Part shown: positions 34,506-43,383 of the stretch, one piece after another | Layout of the letters: each line of letters starts with the position of its first letter | How positions within the stretch are numbered: position 1 is the first letter of the stretch | Source: Paucibacter aquatile | Lineage (GTDB): Bacteria; Pseudomonadota; Gammaproteobacteria; Burkholderiales; Burkholderiaceae_C | Assembly (NCBI RefSeq): GCF_002885975.1 | Contig: NZ_POSP01000004.1 | Span: 62,001-126,000, forward strand | Direction of reading: 5' to 3' | Length of the DNA: 64,000 nucleotides | Position numbers and translations under genes: made by a program | Notes under the pieces: generated by a model | What the model saw: only the letters and a program-made list of their open reading frames with translations | What the model was told of the DNA's origin: nothing | The model's database searches: none

Positions 34506-35816
34506 TCAACGCAGGTTGACGATGGTCTGCAGCACCTGGTCCTGGGTCTTGATGGTCTGAGCGCTGGCCTGGTAGGCGCGCTGGGCGGTGACCATATTGA
34601 CCAGCTCGGCGGTCAGGTCGACGTTGGACTCTTCCAGCGCGCCCGATTGCAGCTTGCCCAGGTTGCCGTCACCCGGCACGCCCACCACCGCCTCGCCCGA
34701 GGAGAAGGTGCGCGCCCAGACATTGCCGCCCATGGGCTGCAGGCCTTGCGGGCTGCGGAAGGAGGCCAGCTCGACCTGGCCCGCCGGCTTGGATTGACCG
34801 TTGGAGTAACGCGCCATGACGATGCCGCTGTTCTCGATCAGGATGCCGGAGAGCTGGCCCGGAGCGTAGCCGTCCTGGGTCAGGTTGGTCACGGCGAAGC
34901 TGGAGCCGTTCTCGGTGGCGCCCAGCACGTCAAACTGGATGCCGGGGATGTCCAGGGTGGCGGCGCCGGCGGCGTTGCGGCCGGCGGGCACATCCATGTT
35001 CAGCTTGGTCGTGGGATCGATGGGCTTGCCACCGGTCTTGGGGAAGGTCACGGTGGCATAGGGCGTCAGCGGGTTGCCACTGGCATCGGTGCCGATGGCG
35101 CCGCCGGCGGAATCGGTGGCGAAGGGTGAGCCGTTGGCGGTGGCGAAGATGTTCCAGGTCGTGCTGCCGTCGGCGGCGGGCTCGTTCTTCTGGAAGTAGA
35201 GCGTGATGGCCACGTCCTGGCCCTTGGCGTCATAGGCCGTCAGCGAGGTGGCGTTGTTGTAGGTGGCCGGGTTCTTCAGGTCGATGCCAGGAATGGCGGC
35301 GTTGGCCGTGACTTTGGAGCGCGAGTCGAGGTTGAACTCGGTGGTGATGGCGGTGGTGGTCTTGGGCGCGATGCCCGAGGTGGGCAGCTGCAGGGGCTGG
35401 GCCAGGCCGGGCTGGATCACGCCGGCGCCATCGGCCGGGTAGCCCATGAGCTTGAGCTGGTCGTTGTTGACGATGAAGCCGTTGCGGTCGACCTTGAACT
35501 GGCCGTTGCGGCTGTACATGGTCGGGTTCTTGCCATCGCTGAGCTGGAAGAAGCCGCCGCCGTTGATGGCCAGGTCCATGGGGCTTTCGGTCGTGGTGAT
35601 ATTGCCCTGTGTGAACTGCTGGGCCACGGCGGCCAGGGCCGTTCCGATGCCGACCGGGCTGCTGCCCGCGCCGTTGAGTGCGCCGGCATACACATCTTTG
35701 AACTCGGCCCGTGAGGCCTTGGAACCATAGGTGCCGGCATTGGCGATGTTGTTGCCGATGACGTCGAGATTCTTGCTCGCGCCGTTCAATCCGGAGAGGC
35801 CTTGTTGGAAGCTCAT
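34506..35816 (-). CDS. flgE: flagellar hook protein FlgE
   Basis: FlgE polymerises into the hook. The N-terminus SFQQGLSGLNGASKNLDVIGNNIANAGTYGSKASRAEFKDVY and the C-terminus EESNVDLTAELVNMVTAQRAYQASAQTIKTQDQVLQTIVNLR are characteristic. The 436-residue size is within the 400-440 range of beta- and gammaproteobacteria. The variable central domain forms the outer hook surface. The hook cap protein gene flgD lies directly upstream in transcription order. Confidence 0.96.
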   Translation of the reverse strand: MSFQQGLSGLNGASKNLDVIGNNIANAGTYGSKASRAEFKDVYAGALNGAGSSPVGIGTALAAVAQQFTQGNITTTESPMDLAINGGGFFQLSDGKNPTMYSRNGQFKVDRNGFIVNNDQLKLMGYPADGAGVIQPGLAQPLQLPTSGIAPKTTTAITTEFNLDSRSKVTANAAIPGIDLKNPATYNNATSLTAYDAKGQDVAITLYFQKNEPAADGSTTWNIFATANGSPFATDSAGGAIGTDASGNPLTPYATVTFPKTGGKPIDPTTKLNMDVPAGRNAAGAATLDIPGIQFDVLGATENGSSFAVTNLTQDGYAPGQLSGILIENSGIVMARYSNGQSKPAGQVELASFRSPQGLQPMGGNVWARTFSSGEAVVGVPGDGNLGKLQSGALEESNVDLTAELVNMVTAQRAYQASAQTIKTQDQVLQTIVNLR

Positions 35817-35863
35817 GATGGGTCCTTAGCGGGAAATCGTGAAAGGGACAGGCGCGGCGAGCG

Positions 35864-36514
35864 TCAGTCGAAAGTCTTGATGCTGGCGTAGTCAACCAGC
35901 CCAGCGTTCTGAAGCTGCAGCTTCAGCGAGGTGCCGCTGGTGTTGACGGCCAGCACCTTGTCCTGGGCGTAAAGCGTGCTGCTCACGGCGGCCGTGCCCT
36001 TGGTCGCAGTGATGCGGAATTTGAGTCCGGCGTCGTCGGCGTACTTGTCCGAGGCCCACTTGAAGTTGTGGCGGCCGGTGCCTTGCGCGCCGAGCTGCAC
36101 CGTGTCGACCACGGCGCCGGCGGGGCTCAAGACCTCCAGCTTCACCGCATCGGCGGGGCTGCTCAAGGCGTAGCTGCCTTCGCCCACCCCGTTGGTTTGC
36201 TGCAGGCGGTTGCCCTCGACGCTGACTTCGCGGCCCACCAAGGAGACGCTTTGCAGGGCCTGCATCTGGGTGAACTGGTTGGCCAGGGACTTGATGCTGT
36301 TGTCCAGGGTGCTGACGCCGCTGACCGTCTGGATCTGCGCCATCTGGCTGGTCACCTGGGCGTTGTCCATGGGGTTCATGGGGTCCTGGTTCTGCATCTG
36401 CGCGACCAGCAGCTTGAGAAAACGGTCCTGCGTGTCCACGGCCTTCTTGCTGGCCGACTCTTCCGCGGTGTTGGTGGTGGTGCCGGTCGACTTGACGGCG
36501 CTGATGACGTCCAT
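35864..36514 (-). CDS. flgD: flagellar hook capping protein FlgD
   Basis: FlgD is a scaffold that caps the growing hook and is later replaced by FlgK. The N-terminal conserved block is DTQDRFLKLLVAQMQNQDPMNPMDNAQVTSQMAQI, followed by the beta-sandwich region with LEVLSPAGAVVDTVQLGAQGTGRHNFKW. The 216-residue length is typical. The start is the ATG at 36514 (MDVISAVKSTG). It sits between flgC and flgE in the standard order. Confidence 0.95.
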   Translation of the reverse strand: MDVISAVKSTGTTTNTAEESASKKAVDTQDRFLKLLVAQMQNQDPMNPMDNAQVTSQMAQIQTVSGVSTLDNSIKSLANQFTQMQALQSVSLVGREVSVEGNRLQQTNGVGEGSYALSSPADAVKLEVLSPAGAVVDTVQLGAQGTGRHNFKWASDKYADDAGLKFRITATKGTAAVSSTLYAQDKVLAVNTSGTSLKLQLQNAGLVDYASIKTFD

Positions 36515-36537
36515 GGCGGGCCTCTTTCAGGTGAAGC

Positions 36538-36954
36538 TCAGGACTGGCCGAGCTGCAGGGTTTTGAGCAGCAGGCTCTTGGCCGTGCTCATCACCTCGAT
36601 GTTGTTCTGGTAGGAGCGGGAGGCCGAGATCATGTTGACCATCTCCTCCACCGTGTTGACATTGCTGTAGGTCACATAGCCTTCGGCGTCGGCCTTGGGA
36701 TGCTTGGGATCGTGAACCCGGCGCCCGGGCGTCTGGTCTTCGCTGATGGTGCTGACGCGCACGCCGGCGGCACCCTGGTCGCCGTTGGCGCCCATCAGGG
36801 CGGTCTGAAACACCACCTGGCGGGCCTTGTAGGCCTGACCATCGGGTCCGGCCACGGTGTCGGCATTGGCCAGATTGCTGGCCACCACATTGAGGCGCTG
36901 GCTCTGCGCGCTGACGGCGCTGCCCGAGACATTGAAGATTTGAAACATGGACAT
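36538..36954 (-). CDS. flgC: flagellar proximal rod protein FlgC
   Basis: FlgC forms part of the proximal rod. It has the classic N-terminus FNVSGSAVSAQSQRLNVVASNLANADTVAGPDGQAYKARQVVFQ and ends in NTVEEMVNMISASRSYQNNIEVMSTAKSLLLKTLQLGQS. The product is 138 residues, the usual length. AGGAG lies five bases before the start at 36954. The flgB stop is 39 bases upstream. Confidence 0.97.
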   Translation of the reverse strand: MSMFQIFNVSGSAVSAQSQRLNVVASNLANADTVAGPDGQAYKARQVVFQTALMGANGDQGAAGVRVSTISEDQTPGRRVHDPKHPKADAEGYVTYSNVNTVEEMVNMISASRSYQNNIEVMSTAKSLLLKTLQLGQS

Positions 36955-36993
36955 GGTCTGCTCCTGGCCGGTGGTCTGCTAGTGCCGGGCCGC

Positions 36994-37407
36994 TCAGGCC
37001 GCGTTGGGCGACTTCATGGCGTCCAGCGTGGTGCGCACCGAGCTGTTGATGAAACGCAGCGTGGCTTCGTACTTGACGGAGTTGTCGGCGAAGCTGGCCC
37101 GTTCGCGGTCCATGTCGACGGTGTTGTTGTCCAGATTGGTCTGCGCCGGCACGGCATAGAGCTTGCTCGCTTCGCTGCGCCCGCCGCCGATCGGGCCCAT
37201 ATGGCCTCCCTGGGTGGTCAGGAGCTGGCCCGAGCCGCGGCTGGACGAGGTGGCCTCACGCAGAGCGCGGGAGAAGTCAAGATCGCGGGCTTGGTAGCCC
37301 GGGGTGTCGGCATTGGCAATATTGCTGGCGAGCATGCGCTGGCGTTCCGAGCGCAGGGCCAGGGCCTCGGTCTGGAAGTTCAGGTTGGCGGTCAGTCGGT
37401 TCAGCAT
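36994..37407 (-). CDS. flgB: flagellar proximal rod protein FlgB
   Basis: FlgB is the first gene of the minus-strand basal-body series. Family features are the opening LTANLNFQTEALALRSERQRMLASNIANADTPGYQARDLDF and the closing NSVKYEATLRFINSSVRTTLDAMKSP. The 137-residue size is normal. The divergent flgA gene starts about 200 bases away, so this gap must contain the promoters of both groups. Confidence 0.96.
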   Translation of the reverse strand: MLNRLTANLNFQTEALALRSERQRMLASNIANADTPGYQARDLDFSRALREATSSSRGSGQLLTTQGGHMGPIGGGRSEASKLYAVPAQTNLDNNTVDMDRERASFADNSVKYEATLRFINSSVRTTLDAMKSPNAA

Positions 37408-37609
37408 GATGCGTGCCCCCTGCTTGGGTTCGGGCTGGAGCGCCGCGCCTTGGGGCTGGGGAGGGTCTCAAGGTCCCTGTCCGTCGGACGGGAATGGGCG
37501 ATGTGAACGGATTGTGTTGGGCCGCTCTGAAAACATTAGCGGGAATAGCAAGGGCTTTGCTGCGCATTTCGGCCCTCGTGGCCAAGGGGTGGCGGCCTAC
37601 AGTCCATCC

Positions 37610-38401
37610 ATGCTTTCGACTCGCTCCATCCCTGTCGCTCAGATGCTCCGCCGCCCGGCGCGCCTGGCAGCATGGCTGATCCTGAGCCTGAGTTGGAGCC
37701 TGCCTTTGTGGCTGGTAGGGATGCTGAGCGAGGCTCAGGCCCAGACGGCCAAGCCGGTGGTGACCGAAACGCTGAGCACCGAATTGCGCTTGCAGGTCCA
37801 GGACCTGGCCCAGGCCGGCGCCAAGGCCGGCATGCCCGCGCAGGCACGGGTGGAGGTGCAGGTCGGTCAACTCGATCCGCGCCTCAAGCTGGCGCCCTGT
37901 GCCCAGGTGCAACCGTACTTGCCCACCGGCCTGCAGATGTGGGGCCGCACCCGCATCGGTCTGCGCTGCATCGATGGTCGCGCGCGCTGGAACGTCACGC
38001 TGCCGGTGCAAGTCAAGGTCTATGCCCGTGCCCTGGTGGCCGCCGAACCCCTGGCTTCGGGGGTGAGCCTGACTCAAGCGCAGCTGGCAATGGCCGAAAT
38101 AGACATAGCGTCTGTGGCCGGCGCGGTGTTCACCGATGCGGCCGGCTTGACTGGACGCAGCCTGGTCCGCCCTGTGGCGGCTGGCGAAGCGATCAGCAGC
38201 AGCAGCTTGAGGGCGCGGCAGTGGTTTGCGGCGGGTGAGACGGTGCAGGTCCGGGTTTCCGGGCCGGGCTTCGCGGTCGCCGGCGAAGGTCAGGCCATGG
38301 CCGCGGGTTTGGAAGGACAGAACGTCAAGATCCGCTTCGAAAACGGGCGGATGGTGACGGGTCGGGTCGTCGGTGAACGACGGGTGGAGGTGTTGTTGTG
38401 A
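37610..38401 (+). CDS. flgA: flagellar basal-body P-ring chaperone FlgA
   Basis: FlgA is a periplasmic chaperone needed for FlgI assembly. Residues 1-45 form a signal sequence (core WLILSLSWSLPLWLVGM, cleavage after AQA). The mature protein has the conserved LKLAPCAQVQPYLPTGLQMWGRTRIGLRC, the SAF-domain segment ARALVAAEPLASGVSLTQAQL, and the C-terminal GQNVKIRFENGRMVTGRVV. I start it at the ATG at 37610 and not further upstream, because the open frame extends antisense into flgB. The product is 263 residues. The cysteine pair in APCAQ...LRC is conserved. Confidence 0.93.
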   Translation: MLSTRSIPVAQMLRRPARLAAWLILSLSWSLPLWLVGMLSEAQAQTAKPVVTETLSTELRLQVQDLAQAGAKAGMPAQARVEVQVGQLDPRLKLAPCAQVQPYLPTGLQMWGRTRIGLRCIDGRARWNVTLPVQVKVYARALVAAEPLASGVSLTQAQLAMAEIDIASVAGAVFTDAAGLTGRSLVRPVAAGEAISSSSLRARQWFAAGETVQVRVSGPGFAVAGEGQAMAAGLEGQNVKIRFENGRMVTGRVVGERRVEVLL

Positions 38402-38449
38402 ACAACGCTGGCACACGTCAACCGGTGTTGAGACTCAGCTCTGAGGCGG

Positions 38450-38484
38450 AAAAACCCCGCTTCTGGGGCGGGAGCGGTTTTGTC
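38450..38484 (+). terminator. terminator-like hairpin between flgA and flgM
   Basis: AAAACCCCGCT (from 38451) faces AGCGGTTTT, with an inner CCCC/GGGG pairing and a short T run at 38478-38481. It lies just after flgA and just before the flgM promoter, as expected if the late flgM unit is separated from flgA. Confidence 0.45.
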
Positions 38485-38492
38485 GAAAGTAC

Positions 38493-38519
38493 TAAAGTCT
38501 TCATGTTGAGCGTCGATAC
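38493..38519 (+). promoter_or_regulatory. sigma-28 (FliA) promoter for flgM
   Basis: TAAAGTCT (38493-38500, seven of eight consensus bases), an 11-base spacer and GTCGATAC (38512-38519, six of eight) match the FliA promoter pattern. It lies about 50 bases before flgM. FliA would thus raise the level of its own inhibitor. Confidence 0.75.
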
Positions 38520-38570
38520 ACCGGAAAACCTGGACAGGTTTGGGCATGACCCAGGCCTATGGAGAGCACC

Positions 38571-38900
38571 ATGAAAATCGGTAATAGCCCAGAGATCGCA
38601 TCGTCGGCCGTCACGGCCGACAAGGCGGGCGCGGCCCAGACAGGGCGAGCGCAAGGCCAGGGCGCGACTGCACAAGTGGCCGGAAAGAAGGCGCCGGAGG
38701 CCAGCGCCACCCTGGAGCTGTCGACCAATGCGACCAAGCTCCTGGCGGGTGTGGCGGAAGACGGCAGCTTCGATGCCGAGAAGGTCGGGCGCATCTCGCA
38801 GGCCATCTCGGACGGCAAGTTCACGGTCAACGCCAACGTCATCGCCGACAAGCTGATTGCCAACGCTCAAGAAATGCTGAGCCGGATGACGCCTCACTGA
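38571..38900 (+). CDS. flgM: anti-sigma-28 factor FlgM
   Basis: FlgM binds FliA and is exported through the hook once it is complete, releasing class III transcription. The 109-residue product starts MKIGNSPEI and contains the C-terminal FliA-binding half with ATLELSTNATKLLAGVA, VGRISQAISDGKFTVNANVIADKLIANAQEML, typical of the family. The ATG at 38571 follows GGAGAG; an in-frame ATG at 38559 is less likely. The N-terminal 40 residues are low in structure, as usual for FlgM. flgN follows after 104 bases. Confidence 0.94.
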   Translation: MKIGNSPEIASSAVTADKAGAAQTGRAQGQGATAQVAGKKAPEASATLELSTNATKLLAGVAEDGSFDAEKVGRISQAISDGKFTVNANVIADKLIANAQEMLSRMTPH

Positions 38901-39004
38901 TCGAGGCGGTTCGGGCCTTTGCCTGCTGTGACAGGGCAAGGGTTGATCAAAGTTTCGTTTGTTGAACCCTAACGCGTTCTCAACGCCTTATGGCGGGGAC
39001 AGCC

Positions 39005-39409
39005 ATGCACGCTTTGCCTCCCTCAGATTCCACTCCCGCAGCGCTCGGCCAGCAGCTCGAGCAGCCGCTGCTGGAGGTGGAAAGCTGCCTCAATTTGCTG
39101 GGTGATGCCTTGCTGCGGCGCGACACCCAGGCCATCGAACAACACGCTGCTCGCCTGCATCAGGCGCTGGCGGTGGCGATCACGAGCTTCAGCGAAGCCG
39201 CTCGCAGCGGTGCGGTGCCGGCCCATCTGCGTCATCGTCTGGTGCAGGCTGGGGGCCGTGTGGCCGCCCAGCGTGAGTCTTTGGCCCGCGCCACGGCGGC
39301 GCTGGACCGTGCGATCGACGTGCTGATGCCCGGCGAAGCCAACGGCCTGTATTCGGCGCTGGGCAAGAACGAGCGCAAGAGCCTGGGCGGCGCTTCGATT
39401 CAAGCCTGA
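39005..39409 (+). CDS. flgN: flagellar export chaperone FlgN
   Basis: FlgN is a cytoplasmic chaperone for FlgK and FlgL. The 134-residue product is almost entirely helical, with LLEVESCLNLLGDALLRRDTQAIEQHAARLHQAL and a C-terminal NGLYSALGKNERKSLGG region. Sequence conservation in FlgN is low, so the call relies partly on position directly after flgM. The start is set at the ATG at 39005 (MHALPPSD) behind GCGGGGACA. A terminator begins 50 bases after the stop. Confidence 0.85.
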   Translation: MHALPPSDSTPAALGQQLEQPLLEVESCLNLLGDALLRRDTQAIEQHAARLHQALAVAITSFSEAARSGAVPAHLRHRLVQAGGRVAAQRESLARATAALDRAIDVLMPGEANGLYSALGKNERKSLGGASIQA

Positions 39410-39459
39410 TCGGCCCGCTCGCTGCTCGGCCGATGGGTGCCGGGCATGAAAGCAGCCCA

Positions 39460-39486
39460 AGCCACGCTCACTGCGTGGCTTTTTTT
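39460..39486 (+). terminator. rho-independent terminator after flgN
   Basis: AGCCACGC (39460-39467), loop TCACT, GCGTGGCT (39473-39480) and TTTTTT (39481-39486). It ends the flgM-flgN unit and overlaps the last codons of the opposite DUF1841 gene. Confidence 0.9.
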
Positions 39487-39899
39487 CGCACCTTGTCCAG
39501 GTAGGCGTGGCCGTCGGGCGGCAGACCGCTGCGTTGCGATTCCCAGATCATTTCGCCCAGGCAGTCCATGGCCACGTGGTGGGCCTCGTGCAGGGAGTTG
39601 CGCCGGGCGGCCAGCAGATCGACGGCCTGGCGGATGCCATGCGGCTGGTCGATGGACTGCTGCTCGCTGATGGTCAGGTGCATGGACAGATGCAGAAAGG
39701 GGTTGGTGCGCCCCTCTTCGACGCTGTAGACCGCCGCCAGGGCCGCCTCTTCATCGGCCAGTTCGGCGTGGTATTCCGGGTGCTGGGCGATCCAGTCGGC
39801 GGCGATGGCCTCCATGGGAATCAGGGGCTGGCCGTCGCGCAGCTTGCGGTAGGTGGCGCAGAAGAAGCGGCGCACCTCGAGTTGGGATGGGGCAAACAT
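39468..39899 (-). CDS. DUF1841 family protein
   Basis: A 143-residue soluble protein recognised as a DUF1841 member from EVRRFFCATYRKLRDGQPL, ENFL-like NPFLHLSMHLTISEQQSIDQP and the C-terminal HEAHHVAMDCLGEMIWESQR. The family is widespread in beta- and gammaproteobacteria, but its function is unknown. It follows kefC by 30 bases on the same strand and may be read with kefF-kefC. Its last codons lie inside the flgN terminator, so the two transcription units converge here. Confidence 0.85.
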   Translation of the reverse strand: MFAPSQLEVRRFFCATYRKLRDGQPLIPMEAIAADWIAQHPEYHAELADEEAALAAVYSVEEGRTNPFLHLSMHLTISEQQSIDQPHGIRQAVDLLAARRNSLHEAHHVAMDCLGEMIWESQRSGLPPDGHAYLDKVRKKATQ

Positions 39900-39929
39900 A
39901 GGGCCAGATTGTCGCTGCTGCGCGCCCGT

Positions 39930-41801
39930 CTATTTTGTGGGCGGCTCGCCGGTGGCCGGCGTGGGCGCGCTCCAGCTTTCGCCATGGCGGGCTTCATGTT
40001 CCCGCCGCGCCTGTTCGCGCTCCTGGGCCAGCAGGGCTTCCAATTGCTGGCGTGCCTGCCGCGATGCGGCGATCAGGGCGCCGTTGTCGTGCTGCAGTGG
40101 CAGCATCTGTTCCAGCTGATCCAGGTTGTGCCGGCGGAATCGCCAGGTCAGCTTGCGGGCGGCATGGGGCTCCAGGCCCAGCAGCTCCATGACGCTGCGG
40201 CCGCTGTTCAAGGCTGCGTCAAAGGTTTCGCGCTCGATCAGCTGCACGCCCAGATTGCGCAGGCTGAAGTAGTGCCGCACATTGCGCGCCCGCGCCACCA
40301 CCTGGGCCTGCGGGAAATGCTCGCGCGCCAGCTCGGCAATGGCCAGGCTCTGCGCCACATCGTCCACCGCGATCACCAGCACCCGCGCTTGCGCCGCGCC
40401 GGCGCTGCGCAGCAGGTCCAGCCGGGTGGCATCACCGAAAAACACCCGCCAGCCAAAGCGCCGCATGGCCTCGATGGCCTCGGCATCGTGGTCGAGCACG
40501 GTGGCTTCATAACCGTGGGCAAACAACAGGCGGCCGACGATCTGCCCGTAGCGGCCGAAGCCGGCGATCAGGATGGGTGCGGGTGGCGGGCTTTCTTGCT
40601 CCGCCGGCCGTGCGGCCGTCTTGCGCTGCAGGCGCGGCAGCAGCAGGCGGTCGCTGGCCAGCAACAGGGCCGGCGTGCAAGCCAGGGAGAGGGCCACGGC
40701 CGCCACCAGCGCTGAGTTTTGCGTGGCGTCGATCAAGCCGGCCTGCTGGGCCAGCTGGAACACCACGAAGCCGAACTCGCCGCCCTGGGCCAGCAGGATG
40801 ACGAAGACCGGCCGCTCCAGCACCGGGATCTGCATCCAGCGCGACATCAGCCCCAGCAACAGGCCCTTGCACAGCAGCAGCGCGGCCAGCAGGCCCAGCA
40901 CCAGGGCGGTTTGCTCGCGCAGCACCCGCAAGTCCAGGCCCATGCCCACGGCGATGAAGAACAGGCCCAGCAGCAGGCCTTTGAAAGGCTCCAGATCGGT
41001 TTCCAGCTCACGCCGGTATTCGCTCTCGGCCAGCAGCACGCCGGCAAGAAACGCGCCCAGGGCCATGGACAGGCCGACACTGTGCATCAGGGCCGCGGTG
41101 CCGATCACCAGCAGCAGGGCCGCGGCAGTGAAGATCTCGGGCGTGCGGCTGCCGGCGATCCAGCGCAAAGCCGGGCGCAGGGCCAGGCGCCCGCCGAGCA
41201 CAATCAGCAAGACCATGCCCAGGGCCTTGGCGGCCGCCCAGGCTCCGCTGCCCTCGGCCGCCGACACGGTGCTGCCGGCCGCCACAATGGGCACCAGGGC
41301 CAGCACCGGAATGGCGGCGATGTCCTGCAGCAAGGCCACGCTCAAGATGCTTTGACCTGCCGTTGTGCGCCCGAGGTTGCGCTCTGCCAGCACGGCCAAG
41401 GCCACGGCCGTGGACGACATGGCCAGGCCCAGGCTGAGCACCAGGCCCAGGCCGGCCGGCACGCCGAACAGCCACGCCAGGCCCAGCAGCATGGCGGCCG
41501 ACCCGAACAGCTGCAGCGAACCCCAGCCGAAGATGGGCCTGCGCATGGCCCAGAGCCGTTTCGGCTCCAACTCCAGGCCGACCAGGAACATCATCAGCAC
41601 CACGCCGAACTCGGCCACTTCGAGGATCTGCCCCGGGTCGCTGACCAGGCCCAGCACGCTGGGCCCGATCAGCACGCCGGCGATCAGGTAGCCGAGGATG
41701 GAGCCCAGGCGCAAAAAGCGCGCCAGCGGCACGGCGACGACGGCCGCGCCCAGGCAGACCAGGGGAAGTTGCAGCCAGTTGCTGCCGGCGGCCGCGCTCA
41801 T
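39930..41801 (-). CDS. kefC: glutathione-regulated potassium efflux protein, KefC-type K+/H+ antiporter
   Basis: A 623-residue CPA2-family antiporter. The first 385 residues hold about 12-13 membrane helices (for example SILGYLIAGVLIGPSVLGLV and LGAFLAGVLLAESEYRRELETDLEPFKGLLLGLFFIAVGMGLDL). The last 210 residues form a TrkA-N (RCK) nucleotide-binding domain beginning PILIAGFGRYGQIVGRLL. Kef systems acidify the cytoplasm during electrophile stress. The adjacent KefF-type oxidoreductase gene supports the Kef assignment. The C-terminal residues 560-623 are Glu/Arg/Gln-rich. KefB is an alternative name for this family. Confidence 0.9.
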   Translation of the reverse strand: MSAAAGSNWLQLPLVCLGAAVVAVPLARFLRLGSILGYLIAGVLIGPSVLGLVSDPGQILEVAEFGVVLMMFLVGLELEPKRLWAMRRPIFGWGSLQLFGSAAMLLGLAWLFGVPAGLGLVLSLGLAMSSTAVALAVLAERNLGRTTAGQSILSVALLQDIAAIPVLALVPIVAAGSTVSAAEGSGAWAAAKALGMVLLIVLGGRLALRPALRWIAGSRTPEIFTAAALLLVIGTAALMHSVGLSMALGAFLAGVLLAESEYRRELETDLEPFKGLLLGLFFIAVGMGLDLRVLREQTALVLGLLAALLLCKGLLLGLMSRWMQIPVLERPVFVILLAQGGEFGFVVFQLAQQAGLIDATQNSALVAAVALSLACTPALLLASDRLLLPRLQRKTAARPAEQESPPPAPILIAGFGRYGQIVGRLLFAHGYEATVLDHDAEAIEAMRRFGWRVFFGDATRLDLLRSAGAAQARVLVIAVDDVAQSLAIAELAREHFPQAQVVARARNVRHYFSLRNLGVQLIERETFDAALNSGRSVMELLGLEPHAARKLTWRFRRHNLDQLEQMLPLQHDNGALIAASRQARQQLEALLAQEREQARREHEARHGESWSAPTPATGEPPTK

Positions 41802-42463
41802 GGCTGGGGCTCCTCATGTGAGGCTGCACGCGCCGGGGTGGCCGGGCGCAACGGGCTGAACAAGGCCGGCCGGGCGTCCAGCGGCACTTCGGGCAGGCTG
41901 GGTTCGGCTTCATGCACGCACCACTGGGGGTAGGCCTCCAGCCGGGCCAGAAAGGACTTCGTGTGCTGCTGCAGCGCGGCTTCGTCGGCTTGATGGGCGC
42001 CGTGCAGGATCAGGGGCGGCAGGAAGTTCATGCCGCAGATGCGCGCGCTCTGGGTGTAGGGCAGCAGGAAGTGCTCGATCGGGTGTTCGTGATGGCCCTG
42101 AGCGCTGTAGGCTTCTGCGCTGCCGCCGGTGGAAGTGACCAGCCAGAAGTCTTTCCCGCGCAAGGCATGGCCTCCGGGGCCGTAGGCCCAGCCGAAGCTC
42201 AGTACCTCGTCGACCCAGAGCTTTTGCAGAGCCGGCATGCTGTACCAGTGCAGGGGGTGGAGCATGATGACCAGGCGCGCGGCGGCCAGCGCCCGCTGCT
42301 CGGCAGCCACGTCGATGGCGTAGTCCGGGTAGCGGCGGTAGAGGTCGTGCAGGGTCCAGCGCGTGGCTTGGGCTTGCGCGGCGTCCATCAAGCGGGCACT
42401 GACGCGCGAACGGGCGCGGTCGGGGTGGGCGGCAAGAATCAGGATGTCAGAAGTCTCAGGCAT
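41798..42463 (-). CDS. kefF: KefF-type NAD(P)H oxidoreductase, ancillary subunit of the potassium efflux system
   Basis: A 221-residue flavodoxin-like NAD(P)H dehydrogenase. The family landmarks ILILAAHPDRARSRV, ARLVIMLHPLHWYSMPALQKLWVDEVLSFGWAYGPGG and LVTSTGGSAEAY are present. KefF proteins bind the efflux channel KefC and are needed for full activity. The gene overlaps kefC by an ATGA, which supports a stoichiometric pair. The C-terminal 40 residues are an extended Pro/Ala-rich tail not usual for KefF. Confidence 0.85.
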   Translation of the reverse strand: MPETSDILILAAHPDRARSRVSARLMDAAQAQATRWTLHDLYRRYPDYAIDVAAEQRALAAARLVIMLHPLHWYSMPALQKLWVDEVLSFGWAYGPGGHALRGKDFWLVTSTGGSAEAYSAQGHHEHPIEHFLLPYTQSARICGMNFLPPLILHGAHQADEAALQQHTKSFLARLEAYPQWCVHEAEPSLPEVPLDARPALFSPLRPATPARAASHEEPQP

Positions 42464-42558
42464 GGCCTGAGGTTAACCCGAGCGCCCAGCGCTTAGGATG
42501 TCGGGCTGTGTTGTTGTCGCTTGCAGCGGCTTTTGTGCATGCCCTGAGGAGTGAGCCC

Positions 42559-43200
42559 ATGCCTGTGATCCTGATCGCCAATCCCAAGGGTGGGGTGGGC
42601 AAGAGCACCTTGTCCACCAACATCGCCGGCTACCTGGCCTCGCAAGGCCACAGCGTGATGCTGGGCGATGTCGACAAGCAGCAGTCGGCGCGCCGCTGGC
42701 TGGCCTTGCGCCCGTCCCACCTTCCGCGCATCCAGGGTTGGGATTTTGAAGGGGACCAGGTCGTCAAGCCGCCCAAGGGTGTCAGTCATGTGGTGCTGGA
42801 TTCTCCGGCCGGGCTGGACGGCAAGCGCTTGAAGACCCTGCTCAAGTTGGCCGACAAGCTCTTGATGCCGTTGCAGCCCAGCCTCTTCGATATCCAGGCC
42901 AGTTTCGATTTCATTCAAAGGCTGCGCGAACTGCGTGGCGATGAAGACTCGCCCAAACGCCAGCCCGAGCTGGCTTTGGTCGGGATGCGTGCCAAGGAAG
43001 GCACGCTGTCGGTGCAGCAGCTGCAGGGCTTTCTGGAGGGGCTGGAGGTGCCGGTGCTGGGCATGCTGCGCGACACCCAGAACTATGTGCAGCTGGCCGC
43101 ACATGGCTTGAGCCTTTGGGATGTGGCGCCCAGCCGTGTCGAGCGAGACTTGGCGCAGTGGGCGCCGCTAACGGCCTGGTTGGACGCAAGGAAAGCGTGA
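42559..43200 (+). CDS. ParA family ATPase
   Basis: The 213-residue product has an intact deviant Walker A motif NPKGGVGKSTLSTNIAGYL near residues 8-20, with the conserved signature lysine, and VVLDSPAGL as motif B. There is no ParB-like gene next to it, so it is an orphan ParA. Candidate roles include positioning of a protein complex, but the sequence gives no target. AGGAG lies seven bases before the ATG at 42559. It is divergent from kefF and is followed by a LuxR-type regulator in the same direction. Confidence 0.85.
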   Translation: MPVILIANPKGGVGKSTLSTNIAGYLASQGHSVMLGDVDKQQSARRWLALRPSHLPRIQGWDFEGDQVVKPPKGVSHVVLDSPAGLDGKRLKTLLKLADKLLMPLQPSLFDIQASFDFIQRLRELRGDEDSPKRQPELALVGMRAKEGTLSVQQLQGFLEGLEVPVLGMLRDTQNYVQLAAHGLSLWDVAPSRVERDLAQWAPLTAWLDARKA

Positions 43201-43383
43201 TTGCTAAAACGCAAGTTGAGTTCGGCTTGCAGCTTTCGTTTGCGAGTTCTGACGCCAGAAAAGTGCGCAGGCCTAACACGGCAGCGTGGGTATCACCCAT
43301 CGGGGTGAGTGCGATGCACCACGCCGGGGCTCTATCATGCGGTCCGACATGAAACTCTGCACACGTGGCGCCGAAGGATGGGC

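Noticed and set aside
38948..38975. A TCAAAGTTT-like -35 element before flgN as a sigma-28 promoter
   Set aside because: No acceptable GCCGATAA -10 element lies 11 bases downstream; flgN is probably read from the flgM promoter.
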